Below are positions 45,634 through 56,476 of a DNA stretch of 64,000 nt, piece after piece. This stretch comes from Mesocentrotus franciscanus (lineage: Eukaryota > Echinodermata > Echinoidea > Camarodonta > Strongylocentrotidae), in contig CP137680.1 of assembly GCA_037976565.1 (NCBI GenBank), forward strand, positions 29,781,694-29,845,693, in the 5' to 3' direction. The notes beneath the pieces are model-generated. The model was given only the letters and a program-made list of their open reading frames with translations. It was not told the origin of the DNA and searched no databases. Numbering within the stretch: the stretch's first letter is position 1; the number at the start of each line of letters is the position of its first letter. Both the position numbers and the translations under genes were made by a program.

Positions 45634-48600
45634 GTAAGAAATTAGGGAATAGAAGAATATCCCTGAATATATCCCACATACCAAGAATCTTGCAACATGA
45701 TTGGTCTAAATGAAGTCACATGACAAATGATAGATTGCATATCTTGCCATTTTTTAGTGAGTGATAGTAAAGTCCTCAGTGATCTAGGGAGTATCTTCCC
45801 TCATCTTCAGCTCAGGAAGATAGCATAGCCCTGAGACCACCTCTGCAGTGATCCCATTGTAAGAGTAGTTGGTAATAATGTCCTTAATATGCTTGAATTT
45901 ACCCTTGAATACTTATTGACATTAACTTAATTTTTGTTGATGGGCTACTTATTCACATCTCTAAACATTTCTAAATATTATATCAATAATTATATTTTTC
46001 TATGATGTTACCATTATTATATTGCTTTTGGGTGTTTATGTTTTTGATATCATGTAAATATATGATTACTTTGTATAAAAACAGAGCTGCATGTCATGTT
46101 GTAATAATAAACCAATTCAATTCAGTTGAATACATATATTTCATTATTCATCATTCTAAAAATCATATAACCTTTGTTCATGGCTCATTTGAGAATCTTT
46201 ATAGAAAAATTGAGGTTTAATTGGACATTGCTTCTATATGTTCTTGTTTTTGCCTACTTTTCTTGAAATTCCATGAGCTTTTTCCTTTTTTTATAATTCT
46301 GTGTAATTTCAATGTTTTACTCAATTCATTTAGCCATCTCCAATACAACAAGTAAAAAAACCTACTGTATGTACCAGTTTTCCTTCACCAAATGAAAAGA
46401 AATAACTGAACTTTCACATTCTTGTACTCATGTGTTCAACCAGGGCCCGTCTTATAAACAGTTGTGATCAATCACAACTTATTTGCGATCGATATCAATC
46501 GCAACTATGTACATAAGAGATAGGGGACTGCAAACTTGTTCCGGATCAATTGCAACTCTTTATAAGACGGGGCCCTGTTCATCTCTATCAATTTACACTT
46601 TTGTCTTTGTATCTGTTTTGTAGGAGCTAAAGTAGCTCAGTACGCAGGTCAACATCTGCATCGTAAGCTAGCCAACCAGTCAACGTACAAGAGAGGAGAA
46701 ATCAGCCAAGCTATTAGAGAATCATTCTTAAAAATAGATGAAGATATGCTCAAAGGTATGTAAACTAATTTTCTCTTGCTTTTATGGTGTAATCTATGTT
46801 ACAATGTGATACAATTATTGAATGCCCAGGAGTTTAATAACAAATTATATACGGGTACCGACAAATTCAGATTTTCTCAAGTGATGTTAATATATTTCAC
46901 AGAGGCTGCAGGCCAGGGTTGAAATATAAATGCACAAGGGAATGATGATATGAATTATGCACTCAACACTTGTTATATGAAATTGAAATTATTTGTGATC
47001 TTATGCCTTGTTTTCTTCTCGAGTCATCCCTCTCTAAGAGATTCATGTCGCTTTCTCCATCAAATATGTGTGGCTTAGTCAATGCAAACAAAGTGCAGCA
47101 CGTATATTTGGAGTATCTGCTTTAGTACAGATTCAGAAGACCTACACGTATAGTCTCAAATAAATTGAAAGTTGCTTTCAGATTATTTGCACTAAAAATC
47201 ACTGGAAATCATTAACAGAACATTAACATATCAGAAACCATGGATGGAGCGTATATGTGACATGTGATTTTTGTTTTATACAAGTAAAAGAAAATGAGAA
47301 CATGTATGAATTCAAGAACTCTCGTGTCAATTTCCGTTATGGTACCTGGGGGGTGTTTCACAAAGACTAAGACCGGCTTTAAGTTGGACTTAAATATGGC
47401 AGGCCGTTCATGTCACTGTTTGCTCTCACCATTATGATCTTTAGAAAATATTTTTTCCTTTAATAATGAATTATCACAAAATATAAATTCTGTAGATTTT
47501 TTACCATGATTTGTACATCCCTTGAGAGACCAATGCCAGTAAATTGGTGAGAGCAAACAGTGGCATGAATGGCCTGCCATATTTAAGTCCAACTTAAAGC
47601 CGATCTTAGTCTTTGTGAAACACCCCCCAGAAATGGAGATTATCTGTTACAGGAGCAAGAGGCGAATCACTATTATTGGATGCTCAAGTTAGATGCACTT
47701 GTCCTGATTACCAATGTAGGCCTTGATAGTAAATACATCTAGTGAAACATTCTACCTTATGCGGTACCCCACTTTTACTTACAAATTAACATGCGGCTTG
47801 ACTATGATATGAAATTGTTTTGGATATTGTGACAAATAAACGATGCATCACTTCACAAATTGCTGAGAAGCAATTTTGTTTCCTACCATAGGGGCATTTA
47901 CACTGCATGCACAAACCCTGGGTTTTTCTTACATTCAGAGTTTTGTCAGAAGTTGCTAGGCAACTACCCATAAACATGATGAAAAGCTTGAATTGAAAAC
48001 CCATCAGTGTGGTTTTGAAACTCCGGCGAAACTCTGCTGAATTTTGCAGTGTAAATGCATACTCTCAAAATTACTGGGGAATTATTCTAGCTTTCGTTCA
48101 TGTGAATTTCCTCATTTCTGCCTTATTTGAATTGCATAGAGAGCAGCGAGAAGTCGTGCATCCTCGCTACGCACCAAAAAACTCCACCAAAAACAGAATG
48201 AGCAAATACGTTTTAATATATAGGTTTTTTCAGTAGTGTGATTTCTCAAATGTTTTTTTTTTGGTGTAAACGGGCTCCATGATCCATTGCAATGAGAGAA
48301 TGGATCTATGGAGAATGATTCACGAGGGAGATTACTTGCGGATTACTATCTGATCAAACAGAATCATGGTATTCCAGAGCAAAGGAGTTCACTAGAAAAA
48401 AGGGAATTTCCCCTTGAAATATATAATATACCATTGATCTGTCATGGCTGGCTATCATCAGTCTAGTAAATGTCAAGTGTCATCGGGTCTTTTCTTCTTA
48501 TTTTGCCATGTAGTATATACTCCTTCATCACTTTAACATCAATATAAAGGGTTTATTTTCTTGGCACTATTTTTTTATCTATTTGGCTATTTTATTCTCT

Positions 48601-51600
48601 AAGTGAATTCTATGTTGTTCACAATATTTTTTTTAATTCTCAATGTATTACTGCAACATCATGAGTACAGATCTATGTGATAAGAGCAACATTCCACAAA
48701 CAAGCTATCTTTTGTACATAATGTTGACTGAAGCATGCATCATTACATGATACAGTCAAACACAGCCAACCATAATCTATAAATAACACTCCTTTTATAT
48801 GGGTGCTCATGTTGTGCATTGTCACCGTCTAGCACAAGCTATTGAAAATGAAATCAAACGAGAGCCCTTTTATTTCTCTTTTCGTTTTTACCAGAGTTTG
48901 ATTCAAGAGTCGAGAGGTGTTTTTTTTTAAATTTATATTTTTATGAACAAATTTGCCTGTCTTCAAAGTCTGATAATTTTTCCTTTATTGTCTGTTTGGC
49001 TAATGAAATGAAATTGCATCTGAGTATTGCATCTGAGCTACAGCTGGGGTAATAATATGATACTTTGTATTAAAGATACTATGTCCCTTTTGCAGCCAAC
49101 ATCAAATTCTGTAGAACTTTGCAGGAATTATGAATATGTCATGTATGACCTATCTGTGAAATTTAAACGTTAGCAGTGTCCTAATATTCAAATTATGCAA
49201 GGAAACCTGTTTACTTGCTAGACTTCACTGTCAGACACTATTGAGTGACTGACTGGCTTTTTCATCTTTGGTAATAACATACATAAAATGAGCTGTAAAG
49301 GGTACATGAGCATTTGTCTACATCAATAACCCACTTCTTGTAATGGCCAAAATTAAACTGATTGAATCTTTGCGCAGCATAAAACGTACGACCATTCGGT
49401 ACAATGGTCTGAAAAATCAGACTATTACTTACTGGCTCTATAGCTCCTAAGTCGATTCGACAACTAATAGTCGTTATTTTCCCACTTAAAGACATTTTCA
49501 AGCCCCTTTTTTTAAGGGAAGTTCTAAATTAGTATTGTCTTTCAAATGCCGTTGGAATTTAACCTTTTCATTTTTGGCCTGCAAATGGGACATAGTACCT
49601 TTAAGTGCAGTAGAGTATATACATATAGTGGATGCGCTTCATAAATAGACCTATTATTATATTACATGTATGTAATCAGTGAAAGTGCTTTCATTTTTTT
49701 CTTCCAACCTTAATTATCGGCAGTTGCCAGTGTTACTACTTACCTGTACAAGATTTTATTTTTCCACGGCGGTCTTTACCGTGGCATATGGGAACAAGGT
49801 TTACAATGAGTGGGGCTGTAGAAATACTATTTAGATCTGACTAATTCCTTTTCTTCTTGATTCATTTCTAAAGATGAAGCGATGAAAGACGAACTAGCCG
49901 GTACAACAGCTCTAATCACTGTGATGAAAAATAATAAAATTTATTGTGTAAGTATTCTCTTTATATTCCAGTCATGTGCATCTAAGGAGTACAATGAAAC
50001 CTGTCTATAAAGACCACCCAAGGGAGACAAGAAAAGTGGTCTTTATAGGCAGGTGGTCTTTATGTACAGGTTCCTTCAGTACAGGTTTCAATGAGAAACC
50101 ATTTTCAAGGGAAACAAAAAATGTGGTCTTTGTAGACCGGTGGTCACTAAAGCAGTTTTGACTGTATTACTATTTATGATAATAAGTTTAGGGGTTGATA
50201 CTGAAATAAATTCATCACACTGGCTTAAAAGTTGTAGCACTTTATTTGAATGAAAAGTTGATACTTCATATATGTGGTGCTTAATTAAATACTACCCGTA
50301 CAAAGGTATTCTTACTGCATCTCTCAAATAGCTTGGATTAGGTATCCAAGTTTTCAAAGAATGTCATCCTAGGAGAATCTATGCATATTTTGTATACCTA
50401 GGTAATCATTATAAATAAGATTCTCTTGTGGAAGAGAATCAATTCTGATAAGAACTGATATTCGAATAGTTCAATGAACTTTACTATTCTTTCGGAACTT
50501 TGGTAACATGTATATTCCAATTATAGATATGTACATAGAACACTTTAGAAATGAATAATTGATGATGATGCATTTTATCTTGACAGGGTAACGTAGGAGA
50601 CTCTCGTGGTGTAATGAGTATCAGTGGGCATGCAAAGCCGCTATCATTCGATCATAAACCAAGCAATGAGAATGAGAGTAAGAGGATAATAGCAGCTGGA
50701 GGATGGGTAGAATTCAATAGAGTAAATGGTATGTTCATGAGCTGCAGTGATAAAGGAGATAAGGGCAGAGGGCACTGTACCACCCCTCAGACAGTTGCAT
50801 TTTTCGTAAATATTTGTGAGCTTGTTTGGCTCAGTAGCGGTTCTAGAGGTTTTTTTTCTTCAAACCCCCAAAAAAAAAATAAAAAAAAAAAAATCATGAG
50901 GCACTTGTAGAAAATGAATGCAAGACCCCTATCCCCCTAGAAGCCCCAGAAAAAAAAAAATAAATAAATAAATGAATAAAATAAATGAATAAATGAAATG
51001 AAAAATATAAAATAAAGATAAATAGATAATAAGTAAATTTAAAAAATTGAAATAAATGAAAAATAATATTAAAAAAAAAAACCTTTCAGAACCTTTCCTG
51101 GTTTGGTTGGAATATCGTCATAGGTATCACAATGTAACAAAACCAATTGAAATCCTCTATGGAGAAGAACAGACATTTATTGCTGTCAGAATTGTCTTAT
51201 GGAGTATCCTGCTTTCTTGAACAACTTGCAAATGTGTTCAGAACCTGGTAAGAACTTCTAGGAGTTTGTTAACAAGATCAGAATAGGAGTTGGATTGACA
51301 GCTACATGACAGTATACCTCATATTTAGTTGGCTACAAGTGAATGATCAAGAACCATATTAGAAAAAAAAATGATGAAAACTACTAATGTCTAAAATAAA
51401 TGTGCTGTCTATTCGTGAATTTCGATGAATGTGATACCAGGTACATGATGTTTCCTCTAAACTAATCCATGTGTTTGTGTTTTGTTTAGGAAACCTTGCA
51501 TTATCAAGAGCATTAGGAGATTTCGTCTTCAAACGGAACCTGAGTAAAGGACCAGAAGAGCAGATAGTGACAGGTATGTACATATATAAGACTAAAGGTT

Positions 51601-54600
51601 CGTTCACACATAGCTAAGTTAACCACAGCAGGTGTGCGTGGTACTAAATGAATGGCAGTGGCATTTGCATTTATGAGCATGATACTGCATAAAAGTGAGA
51701 GATACTGGTATTTTGATTTCCTGTGGTTAAATCTTGATGTAGATTATCCTGGTATATAAAAACTATAGTCTTTTGAAGGAAGATCTGTAATCCATGTCCA
51801 TTTCCTTTTCAAGCCTTTCCTCTGCTAAAGAAGTGATGTTTCTAAGAATTATATCAATTGCATATATCAATATAGACTTTCAAAATACTTCAAACTCAAA
51901 ATAATAATGATAATAGTTATAATATTGGATATTTTTATAATGTACATATCCACCACGCAAGGTGCTCAAGGCGCTCCAATATTACCCCAGCTCTGCTAGG
52001 CTGCCATTTTCGGTTCTCACAACATTCAGGGAACTCCTTCCTACCGTTCCTACCGTATCAATTGCATATATCAATATAGACTTTCAAAAACTTCAAACTC
52101 AATATAATAATGATAATCATTATAATATTGGATATTTTTATAGTGCAAATATCCACCACAAAAGGTGCTCCAATATTACCTCAGCTCTGCTAGGCTGCTT
52201 CCTACCGTTACCAATTTAACATCTGGTTAAATGTTGGTCCCTGCCACTCTTTTAATATGTTAAGATGATGAAAAAGATGCTGAAAAAAGTCGGATGATCA
52301 TTATGAATGTGTATAACCTATTGATGCATGCAACACTATTTTTTCATGTGAGCCTCATGAAGCAGTAGGTGAAATATTGTATCAGTGTATTTAATAGAAT
52401 GAAAACCAAGTGATATCTTTGACTGGGGTTGCTTTGTAATGTGTGCCACTTGATTCTAAACATACAGTTCATTTAGGAATCAGTTGAACATCGTCACTCT
52501 TGTCATTTGTTAAAGGTACTATGTCCCATTTGCAGGCCCCAAAATGAAAAGGTTAAATTCCAACGGCATTTGAAAGACAATACTAATTTAGAACTTCCCT
52601 CAAAACGAAAGGGCTTGAAAATGGCTTTTAGTGGGAAAATAACGACCAGTAGTTGTCGAATCGACTTAAGTGATTGTAATAGTCTGATTTTGGCCATTAC
52701 AAGTAGTGGGTTATTGATGTAGACAAATGCTCATGTACCTGTTACAGCTCATTTTATGTATGTTATTACCAAAGAAAAAAGATGTCGGTCAGTTACTCAA
52801 TAGTGTCTGACAGTGAAATCTACGGCAGACTACGCCATACTTACCTATACCATTAATGCTATTCCCTTACTTTACCCGCTATTTACCGGCAAAGGTTTTC
52901 TCCTTAGAGAAATTTGAATACTAGGACACTGCTAATGTTTAAATTTCACAGATAGGACATACATGACATATTCATAATTCCTGCAAAGTTCTACAGAATT
53001 TGATGTTGGCTGCAAAAGGGACATACATGTAGTATCTTTAAAATGAAAATGCTGTTCAGTATAAATTTTGTTATTCTCTTTACTACATCAATGATAGCAT
53101 TCGATGGATACCATCCGCTGTTATCCAACGGCATGATGACAATTTGCATGAGTGCACAATGTCTAATGTGATTAGACTATGCCTCGTCTGTGATTATGTG
53201 ATTATGCAGGAATACCTGTCAATATCAATGTTGCATCATTCATACATGGTGAAAGTATTTTTAGAACCAGATATATGTACCTAGGATGACTGAAGAATAT
53301 GCGAATATATCTCATTAGGACTATGTATATATGATTTTATCTTTTCCCTACATTTGCTCCTGTGCTTCATAAGAAGAAACATTGCTTTAATATCGAGACG
53401 GCTGACGTAGTATCTCACAAAATACTTATTTCCAAGAGCAGAGTGTTGCTTGAAACGTTTTGGACAGAAATGATGAGCTATTGGGCCTACCAGGCTCTCA
53501 ATTACCACATGATACTGTAATTAAGAGAGTTGGAATATCTTGACAGTTTATCCTCGCCGAAGTCGGAGGGGATATAGAAACGCCGCTGTCCGTCCTTCTT
53601 CCTTCCTTCCTTCCTTCCTTCCTTCCTTCCCGTTCGTAACAAATTTGGTTTCCGATCAATAACTTTAATGTTTGACGGATTTTCATAAATTTGATATGAA
53701 GATACATGGTATCAAAATACAGGCTAAGTTCGATTGATGTAGGTCAAAGGTCATAGCTCATTGAATATGCGAAAAAATACACTTCTGGTTTCCGATCGAT
53801 AACTTCAGTAATGTTTGACAGATTTTCATAAAATTTGATATGAAGATACATGGTATCAAAACACAGCCTAAGTTCAATTTCAGAGTATGTAGGTCAAAGG
53901 TCATAGCTCATTAAATATGCGAATCTGGTTTTTGTTTGATAACTTTAATAATGTTTGACGGATTTTAATCAAATTTGATATGAAGGTACATGGTATCAAA
54001 ACACAGCCTAAGTTTAATTTACGAGTATGTAGGTCAAAGGACATAGCTCATTTAATATGCGAAAAAATACACATCTGGTTTTCGATCGATAACTTTAGTA
54101 ATGTTTGATGGATTTTAATGAAATTTGATATGAAGGTTCATGGTATCAAAACACAGCCTAAGTTCGATTTCGGAGTATGTAGGTCAAAGGTCACAGCTTA
54201 TTAAATATGTGAATCTGGTTTCTGATCGATTAGTAATGTTTGACGGATTTTAATGACATTTGATATGAAGATACATGGTATCAAAACAGAGCCGAAATTC
54301 AATTTCGGAGTATGTAGGTCAAAGGTGAAAGTATGTGAAAATGTGGTTAACTCCCTTGCCTAGTAATATAATAGTATAGTCTAATGGAGGTAACTTGTTC
54401 TGACGTATATAGGCCATTTGTACCCTACGAAGGGATGCTACGCTTTGCGTTGACTTTTCTAGTTAAAATAGTTTTAGTGATTTAAATCATTATTTTTAAA
54501 ATAATCTTTATGTAAAAACAATTAAAAGTATCGGTAGCCAAAATTCCAAAAATTATTTATAGAGATCATTTTTGTGTGGCTCTTATAATATTATTCTTTT

Positions 54601-56476
54601 CTCTGTTTTTACAGCTGTACCTGATGTAATGGAGACAGAAATCATCTCCGATTCAGAGTTCTTATTATTAGCATGTGATGGTATCCAGACTGTGATTTAT
54701 CTAATAGTTTTTTATCTCTCTTTACAGCTGTACCTGATGTAACGGAGACAGAAATCACCTCCGATTCAGAGTTCTTATTATTAGCATGTGATGGTATCTG
54801 GGATGTGCTCACGAATCAGGAAGTAGTGGACTTTGTACGAAGCAGGATAGGGAATAAAATGGATCCAGAAAAGGTATGCCATAAGTTGACTTGATGTATA
54901 AAGAAATAATTAATATTACTTGCCTCTTACAGATAAACACATTTTTTCAGAAACCACTTTCATAATACTGAATCCACCCTGATATCTACTTTATAAAGCA
55001 GTAAAATGAGAGAAATAGATTAGCGAGTGTTTGACTAAGATCTTAACAGAAAAGAAAGTTAGGAAATATTTGCATTTGTAAAGAGCACTACACAATCCAT
55101 CAGTTGTAAGGGTTCCTTTCATTGTGAGCCACATTTTTAGGGAAAATTTGACAGAATCAAAATTTCTGGAGAGAAAATACACTTGTACCTGAACATATAC
55201 ATGTATGTCCCCTTCAGTGAAATATATCTCAGTATCCAAGGAGATGGAAGCAATATGTGAAGCGCTTTGTAACTGCAAGGAAAACAAAATGCTCATATCG
55301 AATTCCTTTTGGATTGGATTGGATTGGAAAGTTTTAAAAATTGTAATTTTGTATATGCTCTCAAAACTGTGGATTACTTGTTTTACCTACTTTCTAAGCT
55401 TAATATAACGTGGGGGGGGGGAAGAGAACATTTGCTCATGCAGGGCCTTTGCTGTGTGATGCTCAGTTGAATTGTGCAAAGATAAATTCAAAACGTTGCT
55501 GTTCGATATGTCCTGTAATTATCATTCTGTTTCTTATTTTATGACTTCTATCTTACTCATGGTGTACTTTTGCGTTTAGTGCTTTTATGTTATTTTTATA
55601 TTTTGCACTTGTGCATCTTAAGCGTTGATTTTAAGATAAAGGGCAATCCAACCCTTGTAATAAGTTGATTTGTATGAAAGCAGAAAAATAACAGAAACAG
55701 AATGGCAAAAGTTTGAAATGAATCGGACCAATAGTAAGGAAGTTATGAATGTTTGAAATATGAGATCACTAAGTCTATGCGAATCTCAAATTGGTAGTTT
55801 GGTCAGTGGATTGTGACGTAGGATGTGGATAACTCTCCCATTTGCCGCGTACAAAAATATCATTAATTTCTGTTTTTCTCATAAGTTCCTTCTCCCTTGG
55901 GGCACTACTCAAAATATATCATAGAAAGCATATTATTATAGGTCCTTTAAAAAGAAAAAAACCCTCCTGAGCAATGAATTTTTGAAAAATTTAAATTTTT
56001 AGTCATTTTAGATGTTGGAACAGATGGGAAAGTAGTCCGACACTACATCACATTGACATTACCGCCTCAGCCAATTTGAAGTGCCCATACGTATAGTGAT
56101 TACAACTTTCACAAATTCATAACTTTCTTATATTTAGTCAGATTTAATTGAAACTTTCATCAGTTTGCTTCTCTGATTTTTCTGCTTTCTTTTAGATTTT
56201 AGATCTTTTAGTAGTCTATTTGGGTTGGAAACCCTTTAATGTATTCTCTTGTTTATTCTTGTTATTATTCATTCTATCCATCTCAAACAGATATGTGAAG
56301 ACTTGATGACAAGATGTCTTGCTCCAGACTGTCAGATGGGAGGGCTTGGGTGTGATAACATGACCGTTGTCCTCGTTTGCTTGCTACAAGGAAAATCATA
56401 TGATGAACTCAATGCAAAATGTGCAAAACCAAAGTCAGATAAGTGTCCGTTTGAGATTGCTCCTGTGCAGCTGTAG
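45550..56476 (+). CDS. PP2C-family (PPM) Ser/Thr phosphatase, 5'-incomplete, 7 exons
   Basis: Exons 45550-45633, 46624-46755, 49874-49947, 50587-50728, 51490-51573, 54728-54873 and 56291-56476 all have GT...AG borders and consistent phases, giving about 281 codons to TAG. This is a metal-dependent PP2C phosphatase, removing phosphate from Ser/Thr; most relatives are cytosolic or nuclear. Metal-binding motifs are all present: MEDAH and DGHGG (exon 1), ACDGIWD (exon 6), GCDNMTV (exon 7). GDSRG, DHKP, RVNG and SRALGD are also conserved. The ending DLMTRCLAPDCQ...GLGCDNMTVVL most resembles the C. elegans T23F11.1-like group rather than vertebrate PPM1A/B (recall, not a search). The N-terminal 25-40 residues, including the phosphate-binding Arg expected just before MEDAH, are missing. 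A short tail of about 27 residues follows the catalytic domain. Confidence 0.93.
46441..46577. mobile_element. Small MITE U in PP2C intron
   Basis: CAGGGCCCGTCTTATAAACA pairs with TTTATAAGACGGGGCCCTG. Short internal GATCAAT/GCGATCG inverted words. Confidence 0.75.
46624..46755 (+). CDS. PP2C visible exon 2
   Basis: Encodes AKVAQYAGQHLHRKL... to FLKIDEDMLK, the helical part after DGHGG. Acceptor TTTTGTAG, donor GTATGT. Confidence 0.92.
47346..47630. mobile_element. Palindromic MITE T1 in PP2C intron
   Basis: CTGGGGGGTGTTTCACAAAG and CTTTGTGAAACACCCCCCAG are perfect inverted ends. The arms continue through AGTTGGACTTAAATATGGCA. Related to T2 at 61132. Confidence 0.85.
49074..49600 (-). mobile_element. 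TTAA-flanked TIR element R2 in PP2C intron
   Basis: Inverted near-identical copy of R1 (28455-28982), with TTAA at 49070-49073 and 49601-49604. It carries the same 79-codon frame (49501-49262) without a single residue change. Confidence 0.85.
49874..49947 (+). CDS. PP2C visible exon 3 (AGTTALI)
   Basis: Encodes DEAMKDELAGTTALITVMKN and the following NKIYC, a core beta-strand with the conserved GTTA/GSTA motif. Acceptor TTTCTAAAG, donor GTAAGT. Confidence 0.92.
49992..50164. mobile_element. Mariner-type MITE W in PP2C intron
   Basis: The ends CAATGAAACCTGTC and GCAGTTTTGACTG are imperfectly inverted, with TA on each side. The interior repeats GTGGTCTTTATAG/CTATAAAGACCAC in both orientations. 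Confidence 0.7.
50587..50728 (+). CDS. PP2C visible exon 4 (GDSRG, DHKP, RVNG)
   Basis: Encodes GNVGDSRGVMS..., then LSFDHKPSNENESKRI and AAGGWVEFNRVN. Acceptor TTGACAG, donor GTATGT. A readthrough frame into the intron is not coding. Confidence 0.93.
50865..51080. repeat. A-rich low-complexity tracts
   Basis: Poly-A and AAAT/ATGAATAA repeats within the intron after exon 4. Confidence 0.85.
51490..51573 (+). CDS. PP2C visible exon 5 (SRALGDF)
   Basis: Encodes GNLALSRALGDFVFKRNLS and KGPEEQIVT. Acceptor TTGTTTAG, donor GTATGT. Confidence 0.93.
51854..52206 (+). repeat. About 200-bp tandem duplication in PP2C intron
   Basis: ATCAATTGCATATATCAATA through CAGCTCTGCTAGGCTGC occurs at 51854-52006 and again at 52057-52195, with small deletions in the second copy. 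Confidence 0.85.
52514..53037 (+). mobile_element. TTAA-flanked TIR element R3 in PP2C intron
   Basis: Same TIRs as R1/R2, with TTAA at 52510-52513 and 53038-53041. Diverged: the internal 79-codon frame is deleted in part and broken, and an unrelated ATAC-rich stretch is present at 52830-52900. Confidence 0.85.
53550..54345 (+). repeat. TTCC microsatellite and about 140-bp tandem repeat
   Basis: (TTCC)n at 53596-53629, then five units of about 140-150 bp starting near 53647, 53786, 53925, 54075 and 54216. Each has TGGTTTCCGATCGATAACTT, ATTTGATATGAAGATACATG and GTAGGTCAAAGGTCATAGCT. A leading CGAAGTCGGAGGGGATATAG precedes the array. Confidence 0.85.
54615..54680 (+). other. Duplicated partial copy of PP2C exon 6
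   Basis: An acceptor (TTTTTACAG) and 66 bases nearly identical to the start of the exon at 54728 (AVPDVMETEIISDSEFLLLA, then CD), 113 bp upstream of it. Similarity ends after GATGGTATC. If the internal GATG/GTATCC were used as donor, it would add 22 residues in frame. More likely it is a skipped relic. Confidence 0.85.
54728..54873 (+). CDS. PP2C visible exon 6 (ACDGIWD)
   Basis: Encodes AVPDVTETEITSDSEFLLLA, then CDGIWDVLTNQEVVDFVRSR and IGNKMDPEK. Acceptor CTTTACAG, donor GTATGC, ending in phase 0. Carries the metal-binding Asp of ACDG. Confidence 0.92.
55640..56235. mobile_element. TTAA-type palindromic MITE S, last PP2C intron
   Basis: AGGGCAATCCAACCC at the left and GGGTTGGAAACCCT, then TTAA, at the right. 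Internal CATAACTTTCTTA/TAAGGAAGTTATGAA words are inverted and resemble the A family. The left TTAA is mutated (ATAA). Confidence 0.7.
56291..56476 (+). CDS. PP2C terminal exon (GCDNMTV)
   Basis: Encodes ICEDLMTRCLAPDCQMGG, then LGCDNMTVVLVCLLQGK and a tail ending APVQL before TAG 56474-56476. The DN Asp is the last metal ligand. The acceptor CTCAAACAG lies only about 50 bp downstream of element S. Confidence 0.93.
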   Translation: MCEDLMTRCLAPDCQMGGLGCDNMTVVLVCLLQGKSYDELNAKCAKPKSDKCPFEIAPVQL

